64,000 nucleotides of DNA from Macrothele yani (Eukaryota > Arthropoda > Arachnida > Araneae > Macrothelidae): the NCBI GenBank assembly GCA_039090855.1, contig CM077011.1:17671001-17735000 (forward strand), written 5' to 3'. Within the stretch, counting starts at the first letter, position 1. Every line of letters starts with the position of its first letter. Shown here piece by piece: positions 10,401 through 21,855 of the stretch. Under the pieces are notes generated by a model. It made no database searches. It was given only the letters and a program-made list of their open reading frames with translations, and had not been told where the DNA came from. The position numbers and the translations under genes were made by a program.

Positions 10401-11609
10401 GTTTTTCACAAACAGTAAGTTTTGCCATTATTCTGATAAACCTCTGTACGTTGCACTACTACTACTACTGCGGCAAGAATGTACTGCTAGAGACACACGT
10501 GTAACGTCTAATTTTCTGAGAAAAACGTTGTTTTTGTTTTGAGCAAGACGTGTCAATATTACCAAATCTAGTCAGCATAATCGTGGCAACAGATTAAAAA
10601 AGTGTGCCTGTGGTTAGCACGTAACCATGCAGGCACAGTAGGTGGTAGGGGTACATACCTTTGTAACCTTCAGGTCATAGTATAGAAGAGTACTTGGCTT
10701 CCTTTGCTGAGATGAATTTCAAAAGCAAAATTGGTGCTGTTAACGTTCGACACCGTCTGTTAACAGAGAGATGTAGCACTCATTTTGAGATGCTATTAAT
10801 TAAATGCGGCATGGAACAGTTCCTCGACAACTGTTCTACTTGCTTAAAATTAAGTCCAGAGCTTTGAGATCACAGAATATTTGTCACTGAAGAGTCAATG
10901 TACCTCTTTTATTGGCACTAGCTGAATGTTAGGTCACAAATTTGCTTTTGTTGTGGAAAATGTGCACGATTCCATGTAGGCTGTCCAGTTTCTATTTAGG
11001 CTCGAAATAGGTACCATGACTAGTCTTGTGCGACAATACTGAGCAAGAAGTTTGGCCCATTCTAATGGAAAAGTATCACATGCTGTGACGGAAGCACTAA
11101 CCGGCTGTTCATTTGCGCTAGCAGTAAAAATTACACAACGTACCAGACGCTAACTTAATTGTACAGTAGACATCCAATATTGTGTGCCCATATTTTATAG
11201 AAACACCAGTCTAGTCAACTAGAGTTCGAATAGCCATCGTTCGATATTCCCGAACATTTTCATCGATCTAGCTTTAAACGTCGTCGGATCTGAGCGTGCT
11301 TCGTCAACAGTAGACATATCCTGCCTTCTTAGAAGTGCTTACGCAATTTATTACGGTCTTTTGCAAGACAAAGTGATTGCCATACGTAACCGACATGCCT
11401 TCGTGAATTATTGGATATTGTAATCATTACGCTAATAGGAGCCGAATAACAAAACGTTGCTGTTCTTTGACTATGTTTTCATCTCGAAAATTATTACTTT
11501 TCATCCACTTTAAGTTGGATACTTACTGCAAGCTATTTATAACACTGTGCTTTCCTATCACAGCATACCTAATGAAGCCAGTTTGCATATTTGGTGCAGT
11601 TTTGAAAGA
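10401..11609. other. Unannotated DNA, 10401-11609
   Basis: No gene or known element supported. No long frame, and no TIR or tandem structure seen by eye. Confidence 0.4.
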
Positions 11610-11616
11610 CACATGC

Positions 11617-11831
11617 ATTTTTTTTATTGGAGGTTTAATGACCACCTTGAGCAACTCAATGGGCTATAAGCAGTCACCCGTCCCTAATTTAGGGTCACCG
11701 GTTCCAGGAAAGGGAGAGAGCCAGTGCCGTAATACAAACACAACATCCATGCCTCACCGGGATTTGAACCCGGACCCCTTTCGGATGGATGATCAGAAGC
11801 CTTCACTTAGACCACTGCGCCACCTAGGCGG
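11617..11831 (-). mobile_element. SINE-A copy 5
   Basis: Minus-strand copy with a T run at 11618-11625 and a slightly mutated B box (GGTTCAAATCC on the minus strand). The TSD CACATGC lies at 11610-11616 and 11832-11838 and extends imperfectly to 10 bp. Confidence 0.88.
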
Positions 11832-11838
11832 CACATGC

Positions 11839-12622
11839 GTTCGGTCACGCCCCCATTTAAAATCAGCGAACGCATACTGTCGCATATGGACACCATTGTT
11901 CCTTCTCATTTAAATGAATTTTATAGACCGAAGACAGTAATCGTTTTCACATCGATAATTATTTAAATAGTAGAGCTGGAGGATGCACCAATATTAAAAA
12001 GCTGTTAATGGAGCTCATTAGATGAGTTATGCATAATAAAATACTTATCCAACAAATATCAAAATTTCATTATTAATTAACTTAGTCAAGAAATGGGATA
12101 ATTGTGCATTCTCGGTTCACGCAATTACTGTATGCTTCGACTCCTAATCTTATTAGTTTACTTTAATTCGCGAAGTTGATGAACTACATAAGGTCACAGT
12201 TCTCCTTGCAAAATATCACTCTCATGAAACGACAAATGAAATCGTTGTAACTGATTTCATTTTTTCATTTATTTGTTTTGCTGAGCATTGCCATATAGCA
12301 CATGAGGTAAATTGTATAAAATATAGCGCAGCAAGGAAGCAAATGGAAAAGGCCAACCAGTCCTGACAAAGCCCTGAGCTACCAAGATTTTTAGATACAT
12401 GTTTTTAATTCTATTCTTAAATGGTTGCAACGCATACTTTACTATTATTTTCCTTTTTTGTTCCTGTACTAGTGTAAATTTGGTTCTTCTCCTTAAGCAG
12501 TTTCTAACTTAACGCTATATTTTCTCTCTCTCAGCTGAATGTCCTTTGGCAACGAAAAATGGAGGCGGAGGTTGAGCGATGATGAGATAAAAAGCTTGTA
12601 TCCAATGAATGTTCGCTGTTGG
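11839..12622. other. Unannotated DNA, 11839-12622
   Basis: AT-rich, no supported gene or element. Confidence 0.4.
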
Positions 12623-12940
12623 GCCGCTGGTGGCCTAGTGGGCAACGTTCGTGACTGCCACGGAAAGGACCTCAGGTTCGATCCCAGGCATGTAGGAACG
12701 CTCGATCCACTACATATCCGCCATGCTTCGGATGGGCACGTTAAGCCGTCGGACCCTGGGTACTGGCCCCCCGGAAATAAATAAGGGCGTCTTCCTCCCC
12801 TTTCTACCTCGCTTCCGTGTCACTTTCCTATCGGGCACTGCAGCCCAAATCTCCTAGCTCCCTATTTCTAAGGGTTGTTTAAGACCTGGGGTCAGACACT
12901 CCCTTCCTGAAATCCTCTACATATGATCATATGAATGACT
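12623..12940 (+). mobile_element. SINE-C copy 1, tRNA-derived, about 320 bp
   Basis: The head has an A-box-like TGGCCTAGTGGGCAACG and a B box CAGGTTCGATCCCAG. The body contains GGATGGGCACGTTAAGCCGT and AAATAAATAAGGGCGTCTTC. It ends in a short GATCATATGA-type tail rather than poly-A. A second copy at 21856-22174 aligns along its whole length with the same ends, confirming a repeat family distinct from SINE-A. Confidence 0.88.
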
Positions 12941-13510
12941 GGCTTATGAGCTAAGACGCTGTTTAACGAGCTATGAAATTGATTATAGTCAACCTCATAT
13001 ATTCAAAGTCTTATGTTATGCTAGCTTGAAGGAAGCGTATTTTGAAAGGTACTTCATAATTTTTGAAGTGACATTCGATGTCAGCGTGACGTGGATGTTA
13101 TTGTGTATTATGAGCTGTCATTTATTCTGCTACTTAAGTAATAGTTGAAGAGACTTCTGATGTGCTGATGCAAATAAAATGTTAACTGTAAATATCTCTT
13201 ACTTGAAGATTTCTTGAAATTATATTGCTATTTTCAGTAAAGGACATTAATTGTTAAGCTATCCAGTGTTTCAATTAAAATGAATCAAACTCCACACAGT
13301 GTTAACGTTCTGATTAAACTGACATTTTTACATAAACTAACATTTTTAAACTGACATTTTTACACTCATTAAACTTAAGAAAATCGCATGCTAATTGTGC
13401 TTTTCTCTGTTTTACCATGATTATTGGAGCAGGCGGTTTATCAAAGCTGGCGTACGAGTTTTCACTACTGATTGACGATATGTTCTTCTTTAAGTATGTT
13501 TAAACCGGTA
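12941..13510. other. Unannotated DNA, 12941-13510
   Basis: AT-rich. AAACTGACATTTTTACA-like text is repeated at 13316-13363. No gene seen. Confidence 0.4.
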
Positions 13511-15213
13511 TGAAGTCGTCGCCAAAAATCCTGCACCAGTTAATCGAAAGTCAATTTTTGATGTTTGAAGCCAACTTATACAGCGTAATGGTAAAATCAG
13601 GCATACATACCATATTACACATAATTTTAAATGACATTTTATGCAGAATTCAAATATTTTTACAGAATGGTATTACCAGTACGAGAAGTCAAGTTACAAG
13701 CAAAAGTACAGCGTCTAGTCATAAAAATAAAAAAATAGTGGAATTTGTGAAATTAGTGTACAATGCATTTAACGTAAAATTACTGTACAGTACATTATTG
13801 ACACTTGCAGGACACTTGAAATAATTTACCAACGCGCAAAGTACGCTTTAATATTTAATTGAATAACGACGGTTTCTTAGTAACAAAGTGCACCTTCTTG
13901 GAATGGAACTAATGAGCTTCTCTAGTTGTCCATTGGTGAGAACACCTTACCAAAATTGCTGGTAAATGCGGCTGTGATCATTGCACTGTCTTGTGCATAA
14001 TTAAAAGAGTTGCAGAAACTGGATATGTTGGAAACAGAAAACAAAAAGGTCAACCAAGGCTGTGTACTGAACGTAATGATCGCATGTTGATTCGTCGTTC
14101 CTTAACATCAAGGTATAAAACAGCCACTGATTTAAAAAAATGAGTGGGAGAATTAAGCAGGCATTATTGCATTTTCACGTACTGTTCGTCGTAGGCTACA
14201 AGAAAATGGACTGACTGCACGAAAACCTTTCCTTACTGAAGAACAAAGGATCAAAAGAATTGCTTGGGCCAAGGCACGCAAGAATTGGACTATTGATGAA
14301 TGGAAAAATGTTATTTTCAGTGATGAAACAACTGTAACTATTTCCGCTAATAATGTAAATAATTATGTATGTCGTCGATCGAGTGAAAGATATAAGGCAT
14401 GATGTACCCAGCCAACAATCATGCACCCATATTCGGTGATGTTATGGTCCTGTATTTTAGCCAGTGGTATTGGCCGTCTGCACATTGTTGGTGGCACATT
14501 GAATGGATCAAAATACGTGGATATTTTAGAGTCCACACTGCTACGATCTGCACAACACATGGGTTTGCGGAATTTTATCTTTCAGGACGATAACGTGCCA
14601 TGTCATGGGTCAAAGTTGGTTGACGAGTGGTTTAATCGAAAAATTATAAGAAAATTTCAGAGGCCAGCACAGTCACCGGATCTTAATACCATAGACAATC
14701 TGTGAGTGAGATTGAAGCAAAAGATCCGTCACCTACATCTAAAAAAGCATTAATTAAGTCTTTAACGGCCGTATGGCACCGTGTTATCACCAATGGACAA
14801 CTAGAGAAGCTCATTAGCTCCATACCAAGAAGGGACACTTTCTTACGAAGAAACAGTGGTTATCCAATTAAATATTAAAGCGTATGTTGCTTGTTGATTA
14901 GATATTTCAAGCGTCCTGCAAATTTCAATAATATACTGTACAGTAATTTTACGTTAAAGGCATTGTACACTAATTTCACAAATTCCACTTTTTTTTTGTT
15001 TTTATGACTAGACGCTGCACTTTTGCTTGTAACTTGACTTCCATTACTTGTAAAAACATTCTGTAAAAATATTTGAATTCAGCATAAAATTTCATTTAAA
15101 ATGACGTGTAATATGATATGTATTCCTTACTTTACTATTACGCTGTATAAGTTGACTTCAAATATAAAAAATTGACTTTCGGTCTACTGGTGCAGGACTT
15201 GTAGTCACGATAG
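13511..15213 (+). mobile_element. Tc1-4: fold-back Tc1 element with arms over 400 bp
   Basis: 13522-13939 is the inverted copy of 14788-15199, roughly 85-90% alike. The right arm holds the normal 3' end of a Tc1 element, including the last 30 or so codons and stop of the transposase. The left arm is an inverted copy of that same 3' end, replacing the expected 5' TIR and the first part of the helix-turn-helix. This differs from natural long-TIR Tc1/Tc3 elements, whose repeats lie outside the gene. Exact outer ends are uncertain. Confidence 0.85.
13940..14878 (+). pseudogene. Tc1-4 transposase, start lost, several stops
   Basis: Starting inside the DNA-binding domain, pieces read AETGYVGNRKQKGQPRLCT, then RRRLQENGLTARKPFLTEE, then the core with first D in VIFSDETTV and second D in FQDDNVPCH. 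The third site reads SPDLNTIDNL, so the catalytic E is D, at the normal 34-residue spacing. The expected W just after is a TGA stop at about 14702. There is also a TGA near 14141, another near 14401 and at least one frameshift. The C-terminus (EKLISSIPRRDTFLRR) runs to about 14878. Confidence 0.85.
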
Positions 15214-15449
15214 TACACTGCTGGCCACCCAAAATGCAACACCAAGAAGGAAAGCATCAGATTGGCCTGAAATTCGCAGCATGCGTCTCCCGCGAGAAGA
15301 CATGCAAAGGATCAACATTGCAGGGCATATGCAAATCACGTGCGCCCGGCACTCCACTGATAAGCACTATAAGAAAGGTGCACAGAAGGCGGGGGTGTAA
15401 GTGGTGGAAGTGTTTTGTGTTGCCGGACCTGTGCGCGGGAAGCTTCCTG

Positions 15450-16714
15450 ATGCCACGTCGCAGAATACGGCAGTCATTCCAGCACGTTTCGGAGTTTGAC
15501 AGAGGACGAATAGTGACTTATCGCGACAGCGGTTTATCGTACCGATACATCGGCGCCCGTGTGGGACGACATCTAGCCACAGTGAGGCGAGTATGGATTC
15601 GGTGGGTGCAGGAGGGACGGAAGGACCGACGTGAGCGATTGCCGCGGCACACCACCGAACGGAGAGGACCGGCATGTTGTGCGGCGGGCATTGTCGGCTC
15701 TCACCGCATCATCACGAACGTTAGTGCAGGAATTAGGGTGTGTTGCGCAACAACATGTGTCAGCACGTGCCGTTCGACGTCATCTGCAGAAGAGGGGACT
15801 TTTCGCATGGCGCCCATTGCTCCGATTACCATTGACGTTACACCACCGGCGAGTGTGGCGGCAGTGGGCCGTTGAACGCCGCACCTGGACTACGGAATGG
15901 CACAACATTGTCTTCTCCGACGAATCCCGCTTCTGCCTGCAACACAACGATGGTTGGATCCGCGTGTGGCGGCACCGCGGCGAAATACTGTATGACGCCT
16001 GCATTATGCATCACCATACCGGTCCGTCGACTGGCGTTATGGTTTGGGGCGCAATTGGATATGACACCCGCACCCCTCTGGTACGCATCACCGGTACACT
16101 CAACAGCCACCGCTTCATCTCCGAAGTTTTGGAGCCTGTAGTCCTCCCTTACCTGCAGGACTTTCCAGTGGCCACGTTTCAACAGGACAATCCGCGCTCG
16201 CACGTGGCACGCGTCCTGCAGCAATTCTTCACGGCCCACCAGGTGTTTTTTTTTTATTGGAGGTTTAGCGACCACCGTGAGCAACTCAATGGGCTATAAG
16301 CTGTCGCCTGTCCCTAATTTAGGGTTACTGGTTCCAGAGAAGGGAGAGAGCCAGTGCTGTAAGACAAACACAACATCCATGCCTCACCGGGATTCGAACC
16401 CGGACCCCTTTCTGACGAATGATCAGAGGCCATCGCTTAGACCACTGCGCCACCGGGGCGGCGCCCACCAGGTGCCACTGCTGCCGCGGCCCGCCTGTTC
16501 TCCCGATATGTTGCCCATCGAAAACGTCTGGTCGCTGATAGGCAACCGAGTGGCCCGGCAGGCACCACCCGCGGCTACGCCTGATGAACTGTGGCAACAT
16601 GTGGAAGCAGCCTGGACCGACATACCCCAAGCCCATATCCAAAGCCTCGTTCGTTCGATGCCGTGGCGTGTAGCGACCGTTATTGCCAGCCATGGGGCCC
16701 ACACGAACTATTGA
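15450..16714 (+). pseudogene. Tc1-5 transposase, one frameshift and a SINE insertion
   Basis: The start ATG at 15450 opens MPRRRIRQSFQHVSEFDRG, followed by a helix-turn-helix (YRYIGARVGRHLATVRRVW). A single frame change between about 15620 and 15655 moves reading to the frame that continues EDRHVVRRAL. The core has FSDESRF, then QQDNPRSH, then SPDMLPIENVW, with 34 residues between second D and E once the SINE is discounted. The SINE interrupts the gene between those two sites. The C-terminus MPWRVATVIASHGAHTNY ends at 16714. The catalytic residues are all present, so the frameshift and SINE are the main visible lesions. Confidence 0.92.
16246..16462 (-). mobile_element. SINE-A copy 6 inside Tc1-5
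   Basis: Minus-strand full-length SINE. An exact 12-bp TSD (GCCCACCAGGTG) at 16234-16245 and 16463-16474 lies in the transposase codons between the second D and the E. The insertion therefore postdates Tc1-5. Confidence 0.96.
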
Positions 16715-16852
16715 TGTCTGCGTGTTCCGCAAGTCACACGGGCGTTTAAGCTCAATCGTTTTATCTTTGTATCTGTTGTTATGTGTCCAGTACATCTGGC
16801 TTTGCTATCCCGTGTCCTTCTTGGTGTTGCATTTTGGGTGGCCAGCAGTGTA

Positions 16853-17434
16853 TAAAATATCTGTTTTGTGGGCGACACCACTTCAAGACTCATTCCGATC
16901 CGTGGCCTTTTTGTGGATTTCAGCCAAGGTTTACAGTAGGCTGCAATGTGAGTCTACAGGGGATTTTGTATTGCGACGAAACCTTCTCTATCCTGTGTTT
17001 CAATCCGCGGCTGTTAGTACGATTTTTCATTCGTTACCAGGGATTTCCCTAGATTCTAGCACCAATAATATATAATTTCCACTTCAAAGTTGGCTTTCGA
17101 AGAAGTTTAGTTTCTCACCCTTCTGCCCTTCAGGCATGTATTGACATGCAGTCCGAGCGCAATCTGTTGTGTAAACATCATATCATATTACCTACATCAC
17201 GTGACGGATGTGATGCACTTGCCTGGGCTTTTCCAGCCATCTACCGAGAATAAACCGTAGTCCGTTGATTACAATCCTGAAATCAGTCAATAAGCTGCAG
17301 CTGAAACGATAATGACCTCGCGCTGGCTTCGCGTACTAGTTTCAAGATACGAGGAAATCAGTCATTAAAGAAGCACAGACTGGAGCCTCTTGAATATTTG
17401 CAGCGAACAATAAAGTGCAATCTCAAAAACGAAA
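16853..17434. other. Unannotated DNA, 16853-17434
   Basis: No element or domain recognised. Confidence 0.4.
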
Positions 17435-17436
17435 TA

Positions 17437-18726
17437 TTTGGTTGTCGGAGAAGTCATGACGTATTTTAGCCATGTTTTCCAAAGGTCATTTATTGATGGA
17501 AAGAAAAAAAGATCAATCAATGATATAATGCCCGTTTTGTTCGATAACCTTTTGCGATCTTTCAGTGAGCTGCAGAATGCCTCGTTCATGGAAGGACCTG
17601 TCTTTCGTGCCGAAAAACTCTATAAGGTGCTTATTTACAGCCTCATCTGAATTGAACGTTGTACCACGCAAGGACTGTTGAAGAGAGCGAAACAAGTGGA
17701 AGTCTGACGGCGCAAGGTCAGGCGAGTATGCTTGGTGGGGCAACACATCCCACCCAAGCTCCAATAATTTTTGGCGGGTGATCAAACTTGTGTGTGGTCT
17801 CGCGTTGTCGTGATGGAACACAACACCTTTACGATGAACGAGCTCTGGACGTTTCTGGATGATGGATTCGTTCAAACTGTCCAGTTACCGACAGTACACA
17901 TTCGAATTGATTGTTTGGTTCCGTTGTAGGAACTCGGAAAACAAGACACCTTTAAAATCCCATCACATTGGGACTAGAAGCGTCCGCTGATGAATGTCTG
18001 CTTTGGATGTCGTTTGAGGCGAAGCAGCACGTCGGGACTAAGACTGTTTGCGCAGCACACTGTTGTACACAATCCACTTTTCATCACATGTATCAGTCGC
18101 TTCAAAAAAAAGATCGTTTTTCTCACGTTTAATGAGCATATCGCAGATGTTTATACGCGCCGTCAATTGAGCTTCTCTGAGTTCATGAGGAACCCACACA
18201 TCGAGCTTGCTTACGTATCCCAGTTTCTTCAGTTGGTCGTGAATGCTTGAATGATGGATATGCAATGTGTCTGCAATCTCTCGTGTCGTGTAACGTGGGT
18301 TTAACTCGATCAATGCCTTGATTTGGTCGTCATCAACCTCGCTGTGCCTCCCGGACCGAGAAGCATCGTTGAGGTCAAAATCCCCATCACGGAATTTTGC
18401 GAACCACCGCTGGCACTGACGCTCTTCTAGAACATTATCACCGTACACTTTACGCAACTTTTCACAAGCTTGACGCGCGTTCTTTCGTTTACGGATGTAA
18501 AATAGTAAAATATGGCGAAAATGCACAGTTTGGTCTTCCATCTTGAACTTGATGTCAAGTCTCTGCAAATCAACCAAACCGCTCGCTATTCCTTTTAAGC
18601 TGCAGCTAGAACTGGCACCTGTCGAATGTCATAGCGATAACAGAGCTGCGCATGCCTCTAGTACTTCCAAAACCGCCCAATCGCCATCGTGTGCCAAAAT
18701 ACGTCATGGCTTTTCCGACAACCCAA
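17437..18726 (-). mobile_element. Mar-1: full-length mariner element
   Basis: 1290 bp, the usual mariner length. TIRs are related to TTG(G)GTTGTCGGA(G/A)AAG(T/C)CATGACGTATTTT and start at 17437 and 18726. Flanking TA is at 17435-17436 and 18727-18728. Confidence 0.93.
17513..18541 (-). pseudogene. Mariner transposase with three in-frame stops
   Basis: The frame from the ATG at 18541 spans 342 residues plus stop with no frameshift, the normal mariner length. It opens MEDQTVHFRHILLFYIRK with an HTH_48-type domain, and a second helix-turn-helix follows (TTREIADTLHIHHSSIHDQL). Catalytic D residues sit in TCDEKWIVY, VFHHDNARPH and YSPDLAPSDFHLF, with 34 residues between the last two (DD34D). In-frame stops are TAG at 18040-18038, TGA at 17965-17963 and TAA at 17887-17885; the first two fall where W is expected. 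It resembles the mariner lineage domesticated in primate SETMAR, but is a defunct copy. Confidence 0.93.
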
Positions 18727-18728
18727 TA

Positions 18729-19773
18729 TATTTACCGTTCCAGTGGGCATGTGATCAGAGGCGTGGGTTCAAGGCATAAGCGATGGTTTATTCACAATCC
18801 GGAAGGCCAGTGCCCTTAAAATTACGAAGGACCACGACTTATTACATTGAACGGCGCCCACAATTTTTTACTCTTCCCAACCCGAAATGTTCACATAACG
18901 GGACTGTTTTTTGAAAGCTACGGTAAGACAATTTCTTTTTCCTATCGTGTCAGCTGTGCCGACTCTAAGCCTGTGACACGTGACAAGAGCTCGCTTCTAC
19001 TCCTTTATTCTCTGCTCACGGACCCAAGGCATGATAGGAAGGGTTAATTTCCTCGGCATGGGCATCATGTCATTGGACAGAAACAAAGATTCACAACGTT
19101 CGTCGTCATTGCTATAGCCCTTCTAGTAGGTAATTGGTCAGAATGAATTAGTGATAATCATCCTTCGTAAATGACCAGCTTGAACAACAAACTATGGGGA
19201 AAATCAAAGCTTTCTGATGCGCAGGTTCATTCGTTATTTCGGCACTCGTCTGTCTTCTCAAACAGCAAATATATACGTTCGAGCTGATTTCATCACATCG
19301 GAGTTAATTTGTTCTAGCAGTTTAAATGGTACACCGCCTCCAAAGTCCATATTTAATGTGTACTAATTAAGCATTTAACAATAACCAACTACTTACCAAG
19401 AAACAGTCGGCATTCGAAAAAAGTGTTTTCTAATGTTTTATCATGCCTACGTTATTTGCTATATCAGCTGTTATTAACTGTTTACTCGCGAGAGCATGAC
19501 AAGACGAGATGTTTTTTATGAATCAAGCATTTTCTGTTTGAATTTCGTGGAATTCGCACCGTTATTAACTGCCAAAATTTTGCTATGCAATCAGCTTTCC
19601 ACCAAATGAAAGTATAATTATGCGTTTTCCCGATTAAAGTATTGTCACAAAGGTATTTCTATAAGCTCAAATAATCATGTCGGCAGTAACGCAATGTTCA
19701 AAAGATAGTCTTTACATTTATAAACAAAGAGCACATTTTGCTATTCATTTAGAAATCCTCCAAACTTTTTCGA

Positions 19774-19776
<3 letters not shown>
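18729..19776. other. Unannotated DNA, 18729-19776
   Basis: A possible very degraded SINE head lies at 18745-18835 (GTGATCAGAGGCGTGGGTTC, GGAAGGCCAGTGCCCTTAAA), but order and boxes are not intact. Nothing else seen. Confidence 0.35.

Positions 19777-19830
<54 letters not shown>
19777..19830. repeat. (AT)n microsatellite, about 27 units
   Basis: Uninterrupted AT dinucleotide run of about 54 bp. Confidence 0.98.
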
Positions 19831-19832
<2 letters not shown>

Positions 19833-20501
19833 TAGGGCAGCGTTTTATTGTTTCCATTTACTTCAACATCAGTTACGAGTAAGGAACAATGGAAGAAACT
19901 TTTGTTAATATTATCATTGCTTTCAGACCTACAGAAAATGAAAGACATCTCTTAATCACGTCTTTTCATTTTTACTTTTTAATTTCCTTTCTCCTAAACG
20001 CCAGTAAAATGTATTTTACTCATTCGCATCTTTTTTGGTTCCTGCGTAGAAAGAAAACCTTGTGACGATTGCACAACAATGTAGAACAAGGTAACCTCTC
20101 CGAGTTCATTCAATTCGCCTCATACTGTTTAACCAAATTTAAAACATCAAAGGGTTTTACTTTGTTAAAAGTGGCTCTTTATGTTTTCTTGCACACATAT
20201 ATTATTACTGAAGTTGTACCCTGTCTTTTCAAAGACTTTACGCTGATGGCTATTATCCACGTTCCAATTGAGTATTTGTTTAATGAAGTTGTTATTCAAA
20301 TCTTCTTCTTGCCGCTGTTACATTTTTTTCCACTGAAGCATTTAGTTATGTATTCGTTTGTTTTACCACTTACTTTACTTTCGGCGTACACTGCCAACGG
20401 ATGACAAGTAAACGTTGCATCCAGTAAAAAGCTTCGTTAGTTACAATAATATCTTGTTATTACTTACTAGGTGACGAAAGGCATATTGTAAAAATTCTTT
20501 A
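19831..20501. other. Unannotated DNA, 19831-20501
   Basis: A 111-residue frame at 20069-20404 is rich in hydrophobic residues because the DNA is T-rich. It has no family features and I do not call a gene. Confidence 0.4.
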
Positions 20502-20830
20502 AATATTTTCTTCGCAATTAATGTATTTCCAAGGATGAAAACTTGCACATCGATAAAACTAACTTTAAGTTATAGCATGGGATACTTAATACTTCCTAAA
20601 ACATAACCACAACTAAGCAATCCAACATTTGTTTGTCTACTGACGTCATCAATGTACAGGTCGCGCCATCTATTAACAGGTCTGAACATTACTCAAAGAA
20701 AAATGATTGATTTTTAATATAATTATGGTTATGTTTTAGAAAGTAATTCGTATCTCATGCTATAACTTAAAGTTAGTTTTATCAATGAGCAAATTTTCAT
20801 CTTTGGATTACATTAATTGCGAAGAAAATA
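20502..20830. mobile_element. MITE-1: non-autonomous element with about 107-bp inverted arms
   Basis: Arms 20502-20609 and 20725-20830 are inverted copies, roughly 85% alike. Shared landmarks are ATATTTTCTTCGCAATTAAT, GATAAAACTAACTTTAAGTT and CTAAAACATAACCA. The centre of about 115 bp is not coding. The superfamily is unknown because no clear TSD is visible. Confidence 0.8.
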
Positions 20831-20867
20831 TGTAAAGAAGTTTTACCATTGGAAACATAAGGCAGAG

Positions 20868-20965
20868 ATTTTAGGTGGAACCACCTTAATTGGGAGATCA
20901 TTCTCCTCCGGAGAACAAGGATGCAGGTTCGAATTCCACCACCGGCAGATTAGAACTTCACATTG
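20868..20965 (+). repeat. tRNA-like SINE fragment, type E
   Basis: The block TTGGGAGATCATTCTCCTCC, GGAGAACAAGG and GCAGGTTCGAATTCCACCAC resembles a tRNA anticodon arm and T arm. A relative is at 21221-21296. The superfamily is unassigned. Confidence 0.45.
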
Positions 20966-21220
20966 GCGCCCGATGCAAAAATGGTTCTACTGGACGCTAG
21001 GTATTTCGAAAAAATATAGTATGTTCCTTCCACACATTGTCTGAAATTAGGTCAGAAATCCTTGTTCTACTCTGAGCTCCTCCAAGCATGGTTCCCCGAC
21101 TGACCCGGAAACCGACGATTCTGTCCCAGCCCTAACTCCAGGAGAGAGGGATATATGTGAAGTAGTACAGAGGTCAGGCACATGTCAAAACGGCAAGTAG
21201 CAGGGATACGCCCTTGCAGG

Positions 21221-21296
21221 CGCAGCTAAATTGGGAAAATATTCAGCTCCGGAGCAGAAGGCGGCGGGAGCGAGTCTCACCACCGCCAAGATTTCG
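21221..21296 (+). repeat. tRNA-like SINE fragment, type E, second copy
   Basis: GCAGCTAAATTGGGAAAATA, TTCAGCTCCGGAGCAGAAGG and CACCACCGCCAAG match the copy at 20868-20965 with drift. The B box has decayed to GGGAGCGAGTCTC. Confidence 0.45.
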
Positions 21297-21417
21297 GTTT
21301 TCGCAATATAACCAACATGAAGAACTATGTTTAACTGCGTTAATATTTATATATAGCCAGTGCCGTTAATGCCCACCAGATGGAAACGTTTCAGTAGCTG
21401 AGCCCATCTTACGGGTT

Positions 21418-21607
21418 TATGATGTCAGAAGCTGATAAAGAAACACACATAGCGCCGTGGATTGTTTGCCATCGTGGTGTAAGGCTAACGAGCTCGGCTA
21501 GATATAGAGAGATCTGGGATTCAATTCTCCAGCGGTGACCGAATAATAATTTTTCGGTTGCTGTGTGTTGCTGAAACGTGAAAAGAGCGATGTCTTTGTT
21601 TATTCAC
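21418..21607 (+). mobile_element. SINE-D copy 1, about 190 bp tRNA-like repeat
   Basis: Aligns end to end with 34324-34507. Both start TATGATGTCAGAAGCTGA and contain CGTGGTGTAAGGCTAA, CTCGGCTAGATAT and GATCTGGGATTC. Both end near GTCTTTGTTTATTC. The middle is an A-box and B-box-like tRNA body. Confidence 0.75.
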
Positions 21608-21855
21608 TTGGAGGATTTTCACTTAATAATAATTTTTTGCATATCAGTTGAGTAACTGATCTTCATGCATTTATATGCTCTTTGTACATGCATAACTGTC
21701 GATTGAATTCCTTAAAAAATCGGAATATTATCCTCAGCACTAGAAAAAAAAATTCGTTTTACCTTTCACAAATGCTACGAGCTGTTTCAGATTGTCAGGA
21801 AAAATTCCACGAAATATGAAAGTATAGACTCCACATATTAGTTGCACTGGAAGAA

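Larger units (their letters stand above)
15216..16850 (+). mobile_element. Tc1-5: complete Tc1 element carrying a SINE
   Basis: TIRs begin CACTGCTGGCCACCCAAAAT and match at both ends for about 36 bp. Flanking TA lies at 15214-15215 and 16851-16852. Without the SINE and its TSD the element is about 1406 bp. Its left TA abuts the right arm of Tc1-4, so it inserted at or beside that element's edge. Confidence 0.95.

Noticed and set aside
13522..13966. Natural long terminal inverted repeat like that of Tc3
   Set aside because: The arm contains an inverted copy of transposase codons, which fits a secondary fold-back better than a native TIR.
18745..18835. SINE-A copy
   Set aside because: Only scattered words match and the boxes are out of order, so it is mentioned only as a weak trace.
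20069..20404. Possible membrane protein (111 codons)
   Set aside because: Hydrophobicity follows from T-rich DNA. No ordered membrane segments, no start context and no family likeness.
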